Source: Thiodiazotropha sp040507035 (GTDB lineage Bacteria > Pseudomonadota > Gammaproteobacteria > Chromatiales > Chromatiaceae). From it: 64,000 bases of DNA. The stretch lies in the NCBI GenBank assembly GCA_040507035.1, contig JBEVVR010000031.1, positions 186,001 to 250,000 of the forward strand, in the 5' to 3' direction. This document shows positions 8,811 to 17,006 of this stretch, one piece after another; the stretch's first letter is position 1, and every line of letters begins with the position of its first letter. A program made the translations under genes and the position numbers. A model generated the notes under the pieces. That model did not search any database and had not been told where the DNA came from. It saw only the letters and a program-made list of their open reading frames with translations.

Positions 8811-9458
8811 CTACTCACTCACCGGATCGATGATCCCATGACGTATCGCCAGGTGCACCAGCTCGGTGGTGGTCTTTACGTTGAGCTTGGTCTTGATCTG
8901 GGTGGTGTAGTTGGCCACGGTCTTGTAGCTCAGGGCCAGTTCGCTGGCGGTTTCCGCCGGGGTCTTGCCGTGGGCCAGGAGGTTGAAGATCTGGAACTCC
9001 CGGGTGGTTAGGCAATCGAAGATCTCGCCACCCCCGCCTGCCCGGCGCAGGGCCATGTTCTGTGCCAGCTCGTGATCGATGAAGGCCTGGCCGGACGCCA
9101 CGGCGCGGATCGCATCGACCATGATCTCGGCGGCGCTGTTCTTGGTGATATAGCCCTTTGCCCCGGCCGCCAGCGCCTTCTCCACGAAGGCGGTGTCATC
9201 GTGCATGCTGAAGACCAGGATCGCCGCCTCGCTATCCCTGGCGACTATGCGACGGGTCGCCTCCAGGCCGCCTATGCCGGGCAGGGAGAGGTCCATCACC
9301 ACCACATCGGGCAAAAGTTCGGCGAAGCGTTGGCACGCCTCTTCGCCCCGTTCAGCTTCGGCAACGACCTTGATGTCGGGGATGCCCTCGAGCAGGGTAC
9401 GGTAACCCGCCCGCACCACGGCATGATCGTCAACCAACAGTACCCGGATCGAATTCAT
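8811..9458 (-). CDS. NarL/FixJ-family response regulator
   Basis: Protein of 215 residues with an N-terminal receiver (about 4-120; phosphoacceptor D56 in VVVMDLSLPG, acidic pocket D10-D11, lysine in YITKNS) and a C-terminal LuxR-type helix-turn-helix (about 148-205; LTTREFQIFNLLAHGKTPAETASELALS). It should bind DNA as a dimer when phosphorylated. It lies 17 bases downstream of its kinase gene and is clearly paralogous to the regulator near 13.6-14.3 kb. The receiver-exbBD-tonB unit downstream on the same strand is a plausible target. Confidence 0.94.
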   Translation of the reverse strand: MNSIRVLLVDDHAVVRAGYRTLLEGIPDIKVVAEAERGEEACQRFAELLPDVVVMDLSLPGIGGLEATRRIVARDSEAAILVFSMHDDTAFVEKALAAGAKGYITKNSAAEIMVDAIRAVASGQAFIDHELAQNMALRRAGGGGEIFDCLTTREFQIFNLLAHGKTPAETASELALSYKTVANYTTQIKTKLNVKTTTELVHLAIRHGIIDPVSE

Positions 9459-9475
9459 CTGAATGTGTTCTTGTC

Positions 9476-10846
9476 CTAGTCTGCATCCTTCAAGGTGAAG
9501 GGTATCTGGATATCGATTGATACACCCCGGCCGGGTTCGCTGGCAAGGGAGATTTTCCCATTCAATGCTTCGACCCGTTCGCGCATCCCCAGCAGTCCCA
9601 TTCCCTTACCCCGCTGGTTTTGGTCGAAGCCGTGGCCATCGTCCCGTACATGTAATGCGATTTCGTCTTTGTCATCCCGCTGAAGCCGTATCTCGATTTT
9701 TTCTGCCATGGCATGCTTAGCGACATTGGTCAGTGCCTCCTGCACGATACGATAGAGGGTGATCGCGGTATCTTCATGGATATCGTCGAAGTTGCCTAGG
9801 ATAGTGAGGGCGCAGAAGCTCTCTTCCTGGTGGTCGTTCCAACCATCCACCAGGCGCTCGATGGCGGTGACCAGTCCCAGCTCCTCGAGGGCTACCGGGC
9901 GCAGACGGTTCATCATGTCACGTACCACACCATACATCTGGTTACAGACCTCGATGATGGCGTTGGCACCCTCCGGTTTATCGGCGGTTTGTTGCCTGAG
10001 GGTCACCGCCATCGCCTTGATGGCGCTGATCGACTGTCCCAGCTCGTCATGCAGTTCCCTGGAGAGGTGGCGGCGCTCCGACTCCTGCACCGAGAGCAGG
10101 CGCTTGTTGAGCTGACGGTTCTCCCGCTGCTGTTCATCCAGCACCTGGGCCATGTGGTTGAACTGCTGGGAGAGGCGGTTGAGTTCGGGCAGATTGAAAT
10201 GGGGCAGGCGTGCGTCATAGTTCCCTGATTGAATCACCCCGAGACCGGTGCTGATCTGGTTTACCGGCTGCAGGGAACGGCGAATGATAATCGCCATCAG
10301 GATGATGCAGAGGAGGGTGAATATAACAACCAAAATGACGATCGAGCGTGCTTCCCGCCAGGCATCCTGGATCTCGTCGCTGGGGTCGGCGAGAATCACG
10401 ATCTCGCTGGTGCCGATCAGAGGACTGGCGATACGCTTGCGATACTCCGCCGGTGGCGGCTTGACCAGGTCGACGAACCAGCTCGGGACACTCTGTCGGG
10501 GGGCTTGTTGCCGTTCGCTGAAGGGATAGATGATCGTGCCGTCACCGCGTACCACGGCGATGTTGAGGTGGCGGATATCGTCGAGGCGCTGCAGGTGGCT
10601 GATCAGGATCTGCTGCTCCTGGGGTTGATTATCGGCGCTACCGCTGATCAGGGCGGCAGTCAGCAATTGCATGGTCAGGCGGGCGCTCGATTTTACCTCG
10701 TCCAAAATGTTGTTACGGGTAAAGTCGATGGCGTAGTAGGCGCCACTGGCCAGCATCGTCATCACGATGGCGATTACCAGCAGTATCAGGCGATGGGTCA
10801 GGGTCATTGGGAAAATCGGTCGATGGATGTCGGGAAAATATCCCAT
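9476..10846 (-). CDS. membrane histidine kinase, NarX/MoxY-like (HisKA_3)
   Basis: Protein of 456 residues. Two transmembrane segments (about 17-37 and 170-192) enclose a periplasmic domain of about 130 residues that resembles the N-terminal region of LapD/MoxY proteins. HAMP follows, then a coiled coil and a HisKA_3 dimerisation domain with phosphoacceptor H266 in SRELHDELGQS. The C-terminal ATPase domain has GKGMGLLGMRERVEALNG. The signal is unknown. The first ATG, used here, is preceded by GGGATGCC; an internal ATG 13 codons later has no site. It is paired with the regulator 17 bases downstream. Confidence 0.93.
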   Translation of the reverse strand: MGYFPDIHRPIFPMTLTHRLILLVIAIVMTMLASGAYYAIDFTRNNILDEVKSSARLTMQLLTAALISGSADNQPQEQQILISHLQRLDDIRHLNIAVVRGDGTIIYPFSERQQAPRQSVPSWFVDLVKPPPAEYRKRIASPLIGTSEIVILADPSDEIQDAWREARSIVILVVIFTLLCIILMAIIIRRSLQPVNQISTGLGVIQSGNYDARLPHFNLPELNRLSQQFNHMAQVLDEQQRENRQLNKRLLSVQESERRHLSRELHDELGQSISAIKAMAVTLRQQTADKPEGANAIIEVCNQMYGVVRDMMNRLRPVALEELGLVTAIERLVDGWNDHQEESFCALTILGNFDDIHEDTAITLYRIVQEALTNVAKHAMAEKIEIRLQRDDKDEIALHVRDDGHGFDQNQRGKGMGLLGMRERVEALNGKISLASEPGRGVSIDIQIPFTLKDAD

Positions 10847-10915
10847 GGCATCCCGGGTATAACTGGATTATTTATTGCATTAAGCAAGCCGTACATAATT
10901 TTGGAGTGAATCACG

Positions 10916-12982
10916 ATGACCCTTGTTCGTCAAACCCTAGCGCTGCCATTTATAATAACCACAACCACGCTGTTCAACCCTTCGATAGCTGAAGAGACGG
11001 CCGGGTCGACCCCCCTTGACGACATCTCGGTCACCGCCACCCGGGTTGAGAAAAGCCGGGACACGGTCCCTGCCGCCGTCGGTATCGTGCAACAGGAGGA
11101 GGTGCAGTTTGCTGAACCTCAGATTGGCCTGGATGAGTCCCTGAGCAAGGTGCCCGGCATCTTCATGCAGAATCGTTACAACTTCGCCCAGGACCTGCGG
11201 GTATCGATCCGCGGTTTCGGTGCCCGCTCCGCCTTCGGCATCCGCGGCATCAAAGTCATCGTGGATGGTATCCCAGAGACCCTGCCGGACGGCCAGGCCA
11301 ATGTGGACAGTATCGACATAGGTTCCATCGGTAACATGCAAGTGATTCGCGGACCTGTCTCCGCCCTCTACGGCAACGCCTCCGGCGGTGCGCTGCTGAT
11401 TGAGTCTGAGGAACCGCCGGAGACGCCCTTCATCTCCCTGCGCCCGACCTTCGGCGAAGACGGTTTTCAGAAACACCAGCTCAAGTTCGGCGGCAAGGCG
11501 GAGCGTTTCGACTATCTGCTCAACCTCTCCAACCTGAGCTACGACGGTTATCGCGAACACAGCGGCACCGAACTCAGTGCCCTCAACAGCAAATTCGGTT
11601 TCGATCTCGATGGCGGTGCCCGTTTCTCCACCGTGCTCAACTATACCGACTCGCCCAAGGCCGACGATCCCGGTGGCCTCACCGAGGCCCTGGTCGACGA
11701 GGATCCGACCCAGGCCTGGACCCGCAACCTGAGCCTCGATTCCGGTGAGAAGTTGGAACAGACCCGGCTCGGCTTTGTCTACGACAGGCCGCTGGGTGAT
11801 AGCGGTGAACTGCGGGTGCGCAACTACTATGTCTCCCGGGATCTGGCCAACCGTCTGCCCATAGGCGCCACCGGTCACGGCATCCTCTTGGATCGTTTCG
11901 CTGTCGGCGGCGGTGCCCAGTATACCCATACCGCCCCCCTCTCGGGTCACGCCAACCGCCTCACCCTGGGTGTTGACCTGGATCGTCAACAGGATGAGCG
12001 CAAGCGCTATCTCCTGGCAGGAGAGGTGCTTGGCACCAAGATCCAGGACCAGGACGAAGAGGTCGACAGCATCGGTCTCTATATCCAGAACGAATACAGC
12101 ATCAATGAGCGCATGGAGTTGACCCTGGGAGGGCGCTACGATCGCCTCGACTTCGATGTGGAGGACAACTTTCTCAGCAATGGCGACGACTCCGGCGACG
12201 TCAGTTTTAGTAAATTCAGCCCGACAATCGGTCTGCGTTTTACTCCCAGGCCCGGGCTCAACCTCTATACCAACATCTCCCGCTCCTTTGAGTCACCCAC
12301 TGCGGTGGAATTGCGCGATCCCGACGGCGCCGGTTTCAACCAGGAGCTCGATCCCCAGCTAGCTACCAACTATGAGGTCGGGGTAAAAGGCAGGCTCGGC
12401 AACAAGGTCCGCTATGACCTGGCCCTGTTCACCATGGATGTCAAAGACGAGTTGGTGCCCTTTGAAATAGATGACATAGAGTTTTACGAAAATGCGGGTG
12501 AATCGAGGCGCAACGGCCTCGAGGCCCAGCTGGTCTTCGAGCCCATGGCGCATCTGCTCGCCACCCTGGCCTATACCTATTCCGACTTCGAATTCGATGA
12601 GTTCATCGATGACAACGGTAACGACTTCAGCGGCAAGACCATACCCGGGGTGCCGGAAAATCTGTTCAGCGCCGATTTTACCTATACCCATCCAAACGGT
12701 GTTTACGGTCAGTTCACCGCCCTCTACGTGGATGAGATCTATGCCAATAATGAAAACTCGGTAACCAACGATGCCTATACCGTGGCCGATCTGCGTCTTG
12801 GCTATACTAGGTTCTTCGGTCCCTGGGAGCTGTCACCCTTCATCGGTGTGAATAATATGTTCGACAAGGAGTACAACGGCAATGTGCGTATCAACGCCTT
12901 TGGCGGGCGCTATTTCGAACCGGCTCCCGACCGGGACTTCTATGCAGGACTGACCCTGCGCTACGATTTCGAAGGATTATGA
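10916..12982 (+). CDS. TonB-dependent outer-membrane receptor
   Basis: Protein of 688 residues: signal peptide (about 1-25), TonB box DDISVTATR (about 35-43), plug domain with SIRGFGARSAFGIRGIKV and QVIRGPVSALYGNASGGALLI, and a beta-barrel that ends TLRYDFEGL rather than in the usual final aromatic. Its architecture is that of iron-complex receptors; the cargo is not readable. GGAG lies ten bases before the ATG. It is transcribed divergently from the adjacent kinase gene with only about 70 bases between, so the two may share regulation. Energy probably comes from the nearby TonB-ExbBD set or another TonB. Confidence 0.94.
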   Translation: MTLVRQTLALPFIITTTTLFNPSIAEETAGSTPLDDISVTATRVEKSRDTVPAAVGIVQQEEVQFAEPQIGLDESLSKVPGIFMQNRYNFAQDLRVSIRGFGARSAFGIRGIKVIVDGIPETLPDGQANVDSIDIGSIGNMQVIRGPVSALYGNASGGALLIESEEPPETPFISLRPTFGEDGFQKHQLKFGGKAERFDYLLNLSNLSYDGYREHSGTELSALNSKFGFDLDGGARFSTVLNYTDSPKADDPGGLTEALVDEDPTQAWTRNLSLDSGEKLEQTRLGFVYDRPLGDSGELRVRNYYVSRDLANRLPIGATGHGILLDRFAVGGGAQYTHTAPLSGHANRLTLGVDLDRQQDERKRYLLAGEVLGTKIQDQDEEVDSIGLYIQNEYSINERMELTLGGRYDRLDFDVEDNFLSNGDDSGDVSFSKFSPTIGLRFTPRPGLNLYTNISRSFESPTAVELRDPDGAGFNQELDPQLATNYEVGVKGRLGNKVRYDLALFTMDVKDELVPFEIDDIEFYENAGESRRNGLEAQLVFEPMAHLLATLAYTYSDFEFDEFIDDNGNDFSGKTIPGVPENLFSADFTYTHPNGVYGQFTALYVDEIYANNENSVTNDAYTVADLRLGYTRFFGPWELSPFIGVNNMFDKEYNGNVRINAFGGRYFEPAPDRDFYAGLTLRYDFEGL

Positions 12983-13034
12983 ATGAAACCAAAGTCAGGG
13001 TGATTTTTTCAACAGCGCAGATTAATCCCGGGTA

Positions 13035-13095
13035 TCGGTGCGGCAAGCCCCACCCTAGGCCTATAATTCCGGTAGGGTGCGGCTTGCCGCACCGA
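13035..13095. repeat. long near-perfect inverted repeat (REP/BIME-like)
   Basis: Two 23-base arms (13035-13057 beginning TCGGTGCGGC, and 13073-13095 ending CCGCACCGA) pair with a single mismatch around a 15-base centre. It sits between the receiver gene and the next plus-strand gene and has no T-tract, so it looks more like a dispersed repetitive palindrome or transcript-stabilising hairpin than an intrinsic terminator. Confidence 0.65.
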
Positions 13096-13153
13096 AGATG
13101 GTAAAAATACAAGTTAAAAAAGTAAGTGAGATATACCACTGAGGAGAACAACC

Positions 13154-13516
13154 ATGGCACTCACCGATACCTGCTGTACCCTGGTTCCCTACTTCAAGAT
13201 CCACGAAGGCAAGCTTGACGAATTCCGCCGCCTTGGCGAGCAGTTTGCGGAGAAGACCCAGACAGAAGAAAAATGCATGCACTACGGTTTCAGCTTCAAC
13301 GGTATGCAGGCCCACTGCCGTGAAGGCTATGCCGATGCCGAGGGGATACTCGCCCACCTGGAGAATGTGGGGGCATTGCTGGATCAGGCACTGAAAATCG
13401 CCGACATCATCCGCCTCGAAGTTCATGCTCCCGCCGCCGAGATCGAAAAGCTGCGGGAACCCCTGAGCGCGTTGAATCCGGAACTCTATACCATGGAGAT
13501 CGGCTTTCGGCGATAA
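13154..13516 (+). CDS. small ABM-like (antibiotic biosynthesis monooxygenase fold) protein
   Basis: Soluble protein of 120 residues. The pattern VPYFKIHEGKLDEFRRLGEQF, then a strand around HYGFSFNG, then HCREGYADAEGILAHLENVG resembles the dimeric alpha/beta-barrel (ABM/YgiN) superfamily, whose members include quinol and heme-related monooxygenases and many of unknown function. GAGGAGAAC precedes the ATG. It follows the receiver gene, separated by a repeat. I cannot assign a substrate; the fold assignment is by pattern only. Confidence 0.7.
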   Translation: MALTDTCCTLVPYFKIHEGKLDEFRRLGEQFAEKTQTEEKCMHYGFSFNGMQAHCREGYADAEGILAHLENVGALLDQALKIADIIRLEVHAPAAEIEKLREPLSALNPELYTMEIGFRR

Positions 13517-13533
13517 CATGACTGGGGGTGCCG

Positions 13534-13557
13534 ATGAATGCCATCCCCGGCATTCAT
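13534..13557. terminator. hairpin between convergent genes
   Basis: A perfect 9-bp stem ATGAATGCC / GGCATTCAT with loop ATCCCC lies between the end of the ABM-like gene and the end of the convergent regulator gene. Neither side has a T-tract, so it could end transcription in either direction only weakly, or just stabilise 3' ends. Confidence 0.4.
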
Positions 13558-13605
13558 TGGCCTATGCCCCTGTGTAGCAGGAGCCATAAGCTCGACAAGT
13601 GGTTG

Positions 13606-14250
13606 CTACGCTTTGATGATCATCCCATGCTTGATGGCGAGACGCACAAGCTCCACAGGGGAGCTTATATCAAGCTTCTGCCTGATGTTGGTTTGATAAT
13701 TGGCGACTGTCTTAAGCCCAATGTCAAGCTCAGCGGCGATCTCCTCTATCGCCATGCCCCGGGCCAGCAGCCGGAACACCTCAAACTCTCTCGTTGTCAA
13801 CAGTTGTGCGGGATCGTCATCACCGGTGACGCTATTCAAGGCTATTTTCTGCGCCATATCCCCGCTTAGGTATTTTTCGTTAACGCTGGCCTTTTTTACC
13901 GCATTGATCAACTCACTTGTGGGGCCGGATTTGGCAACATAGCCCATTGCGCCGGCCCCCATTGACTGGATGGCGTAGTTGGTATTTTCATGCATGGTAT
14001 AGATGATGATCTTGGCGTCAGGCCAATCCCCCAGGATTTGCCTCAATGCCTCGAGTCCGCCCATGCCCGGCATGGATAGATCCATGATCAATACATCCGG
14101 TAGTTGTTCGGCGTAGAGTCGGTAGGCTTGTTCGCCATTCTCAGCTTCGCCAATCACCCGTATCTCGCTGTTTTGCTCCAGCAGCCTGGTCAACCCCGAT
14201 CTGACAACGATATGGTCATCTGCCAGTACGACATTGATTGCCTGACTCAT
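13606..14250 (-). CDS. NarL/FixJ-family response regulator (second copy)
   Basis: Protein of 214 residues: receiver with D11-D12, phosphoacceptor D57 in VLIMDLSMPG and a lysine in YVAKSG; LuxR-type helix-turn-helix at the C-terminus (LTTREFEVFRLLARGMAIEEIAAELDIG). Its start overlaps the stop of the kinase gene as ATGA, so the pair is translationally coupled. It is similar over its whole length to the regulator at 8.8-9.5 kb, indicating duplication of the two-gene module. Confidence 0.94.
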   Translation of the reverse strand: MSQAINVVLADDHIVVRSGLTRLLEQNSEIRVIGEAENGEQAYRLYAEQLPDVLIMDLSMPGMGGLEALRQILGDWPDAKIIIYTMHENTNYAIQSMGAGAMGYVAKSGPTSELINAVKKASVNEKYLSGDMAQKIALNSVTGDDDPAQLLTTREFEVFRLLARGMAIEEIAAELDIGLKTVANYQTNIRQKLDISSPVELVRLAIKHGMIIKA

Positions 14251-15584
14251 CTACTCTCTCCTGATTTTGGAATGCTGATCCTGACGCTTGCCCCAACACC
14301 ATGTGTGGAGTCTATAATCATATTTCCATTGACACTATCAACCCGCTGCTGCATACCTGAAATACCAAAACTGGACCTCTGTTGATCAGCATCAAAACCT
14401 TTTCCATTGTCTGACACCTCGAGCAAATAGGCTGTTTCACCCTCTCGCATAGTGATTTTGACTTTTGTGGCGTTGGAGTGACGGCTGATATTTGTCAGAC
14501 ACTCCTGCAAAACGCGATACAGGGTCAGTTGAATGGTCTCATCGTTCAAGCTGAAATCACCCTGGATTTGAAAATCGAGATCTGTCTGCGTGTGCCTCTG
14601 TTGCCAGGAATCGACAAGTTCCTGCATGGCATCTACGAAACTCAGTTCATCGAGACCGCCGGGTCGCAAGCGTTTTAGCATACTTCTTAGAATTGCCGTC
14701 ATGTGGATGGCAATCTCGTCTATGGCTTGGGCGCTTTTGATACTGGAGGAAAGATCAGTAGACTGCTTTATCACCGAGGCATCAACATGTATCGCCGTTA
14801 GGTGCTGGCCGATTTCATCATGAAGCTCCTGTGCCAGGCTCTTACGTTCGTTCTCCTGCAGGCGGATGATGCGCTGGGTCAGGCGTTGATTATGCTGAAT
14901 GCTGTCCTGCATGGTCTTGGCCATGGTGTTGAATTTTTGACTGATACTCGCCATCTCGGGCAGCTTGAAAATGGGGAGTCGTGTTTCAAGCCGTCCCGCT
15001 TCAATGTCTGACAGGGCCTTGATGATGTGCGTAATAGGCCTCAAGGCATTTGCGACCACCAGATAAACCATGATATTCACCGCGAGAAAGACCAGCACAA
15101 TCATCAACAGCAAGGTTTTTGTCTCTGCCCAGGCTTCGCCGATTTCACTGTAGGGTTCGGGGCTGACAACAAGGTCACCCAACTTGGTTGTATTGCTATG
15201 GACGGGTAGGCGTTTTTCAGGGATATCCTGTAGTGCGGTGAACATAAGCTCCTTGAACCAATCGGGAGCGGTTTGCGCGCCTTGCTGCGGAATTACCTTG
15301 TTACTTTCAACTAAGTTATTTTCAAGATCGTAAAAAGTGATCAGAAGATGGCGGATGTTGGCTAACTGATCGAGTTTAAATGGGGTGGATTGTTGCTCGG
15401 TCTCTGCTGTCTGCGCTACATGACGTAACTCTGCTGCCAGCATATGCATGGCAAAGGCCATTGCCGATTCCGATTCTGCACGAACGTTGTTGCGCGCCGT
15501 ATTCACTGCCTGTACGGCGCTGATCGCAAGAATGATCAACAACACCAAGGTTACGATAAGATTGAGTCTGAATCGAAGGTTCAC
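14247..15584 (-). CDS. membrane histidine kinase, NarX/MoxY-like (second copy)
   Basis: Protein of 445 residues with the same layout as the kinase at 9.5-10.8 kb: N-terminal transmembrane segment (about 8-27), periplasmic LapD/MoxY-like domain, second transmembrane segment (about 160-182), HAMP, HisKA_3 with H255 in AQELHDEIGQHLTAI, and a C-terminal ATPase domain with FGISGMQQRVDSVNG. The catalytic parts are conserved and the periplasmic part differs more, suggesting a related but distinct signal. It overlaps its regulator by four bases. Targets are unknown; the receiver and ABM-like genes next door are candidates. Confidence 0.93.
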   Translation of the reverse strand: MNLRFRLNLIVTLVLLIILAISAVQAVNTARNNVRAESESAMAFAMHMLAAELRHVAQTAETEQQSTPFKLDQLANIRHLLITFYDLENNLVESNKVIPQQGAQTAPDWFKELMFTALQDIPEKRLPVHSNTTKLGDLVVSPEPYSEIGEAWAETKTLLLMIVLVFLAVNIMVYLVVANALRPITHIIKALSDIEAGRLETRLPIFKLPEMASISQKFNTMAKTMQDSIQHNQRLTQRIIRLQENERKSLAQELHDEIGQHLTAIHVDASVIKQSTDLSSSIKSAQAIDEIAIHMTAILRSMLKRLRPGGLDELSFVDAMQELVDSWQQRHTQTDLDFQIQGDFSLNDETIQLTLYRVLQECLTNISRHSNATKVKITMREGETAYLLEVSDNGKGFDADQQRSSFGISGMQQRVDSVNGNMIIDSTHGVGASVRISIPKSGESR

Positions 15585-15678
15585 TTTATGAGATCCGGTA
15601 TTTGGATGTAGATCAGGTCTATTTTAGTGTTCCACGGCGAGATGTGGATAGGAAAAAGTCTGGCGTAAGGTGTTATTG

Positions 15679-16638
15679 TCAATCTAGACGATTGTGCAGT
15701 TCTCCCCTGAAAAAGGCCTGGATATTTGCGCACACGCCGTCGATCAAGCGTTGCCTGGCCTCACGGCTGGCCCAGGCGATATGTGGGGTCAAGATCAGGT
15801 TGGGAATGTCGGGATCAAGCAGTGGGCTGCCGTCCACGGGCGGTTCCGTGATCAACACGTCTATGCCAGCGCCCCCCAATTCGCCACGGATCAGCGCTTG
15901 CGCCAGCGCTTGTTCATCCACGATGCCGCCACGAGCCGTGTTGATCAGCAGGGCGTGGGGTTGCATCAAACCCAGCTCGCGGGTCCCGATCAGGTTGCGG
16001 GTGTTTTCTGTCAGTGGTAGGTGTATCGATAGCACATCCACCTGAGGCAAGAGTCTATCCAGCGCCAGCCGACCTGGGGCGGGGCCGCTTCCTGGTCGTT
16101 GCGCCACCAGGACCTGCATGCCAAATGCCTCGGCCAAGCGGCTCACGCCACGGCCCAATTCACCATAACCGATAATGCCCATGCGCTTCCCCGCCAACTC
16201 CCAGATGGGGTAGTCGAGAAAACAGAAATGGTCAGCCTTTTGCCACTCCCCTCTGGCGACGGCTTGTTGATAGTTCTGCTGCTGGGTGATGAGAGAGAGG
16301 ATCAATGAGAATACGTGTTGTACCACCGAGGGTGTGGCATAGCCGGTTACGTTTGTCACCGCAATCTCGAGTTCGCCGGCTGCATCCAGATCGATATTGT
16401 TGCTCCCGGTGGCTGCGATACAGATCAGTTTGAGGTTTTGACAGGCAGCCAGGCAGGCGCGATCCAGCACCACCTTGTTGCTGATCACAAGATCGGCATC
16501 GATGATTCGTTCAAGTGTCTGTTGGGGACTGGTTAACTGATGCCACCCCCAATCCCGGGCCATGGCCTGTAGCGGTGCCCATGCGATATCCCCAGGGTCG
16601 ATCGACCCCACATCAAGAAATACCCCTTTGTTGAACAA
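15679..16638 (-). CDS. D-2-hydroxyacid dehydrogenase (glycerate dehydrogenase-like)
   Basis: NAD-dependent oxidoreductase of 319 residues. The Rossmann motif MGIIGYGELGRGV, the substrate-site NTARGG with its arginine, the glutamate in DVLITEPP and the catalytic histidine in LTPHIAWAS are all visible. It is closest by eye to HprA-type hydroxypyruvate/glycerate dehydrogenases. I propose a TTG start: GGAGAGGGGT immediately precedes it and it gives the family N-terminus (LFNKGVFLDVGS); an ATG 16 codons upstream has no such site. It follows the kaiB gene by 72 bases on the same strand and could be the last gene of that transcript. Confidence 0.88.
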   Translation of the reverse strand: MFNKGVFLDVGSIDPGDIAWAPLQAMARDWGWHQLTSPQQTLERIIDADLVISNKVVLDRACLAACQNLKLICIAATGSNNIDLDAAGELEIAVTNVTGYATPSVVQHVFSLILSLITQQQNYQQAVARGEWQKADHFCFLDYPIWELAGKRMGIIGYGELGRGVSRLAEAFGMQVLVAQRPGSGPAPGRLALDRLLPQVDVLSIHLPLTENTRNLIGTRELGLMQPHALLINTARGGIVDEQALAQALIRGELGGAGIDVLITEPPVDGSPLLDPDIPNLILTPHIAWASREARQRLIDGVCANIQAFFRGELHNRLD

Positions 16639-16710
16639 ACCCCTCTCCAATCTGGTTGTTTTGTAGCCTTCAAACTGACAGGCCAAGTAACATGTGTGAG
16701 CTCGGTTTCA

Positions 16711-17004
16711 CTACCGCTCGTTGCTATCTCTGGTGAAAATATCCAGTCCCACCAGCACCCTCTCACGATCCGAAAGGTCACCGATAATGCGTCGCATTGG
16801 CTCCGGCAGTTTCTTTATCAGCACCGGAGTGGCAAGAATCTTCTCCTCCTCCGCCAAGGATGGTTGATCAAGCAGATTGATTACCTCGGTATCGTAGATG
16901 GCATTGAACTCCGGTTGTTCGCATAACAGTTTAAGGTTTTCGATGGCGCGTTGTGCAATCGGGGTATATCCTAAGACATAGAGCCGAACGATCTGCTTCG
17001 GCAT
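16711..17004 (-). CDS. kaiB: KaiB-family protein (1), downstream of kaiC
   Basis: Thioredoxin-like KaiB domain of 97 residues. The family signature KILATPVLIKKLPEPMRRIIGDLSD is present (about 56-80). In cyanobacteria KaiB binds the KaiC CI ring after a fold switch; outside cyanobacteria KaiB homologues accompany KaiC in stress or timing roles. I use the ATG of MPKQIV because GAGGGA is spaced correctly before it; it lies two bases after the kaiC stop. It differs clearly from the second KaiB-family protein upstream of kaiC, so the two are not recent copies. Confidence 0.93.
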   Translation of the reverse strand: MPKQIVRLYVLGYTPIAQRAIENLKLLCEQPEFNAIYDTEVINLLDQPSLAEEEKILATPVLIKKLPEPMRRIIGDLSDRERVLVGLDIFTRDSNER

Positions 17005-17006
17005 GG

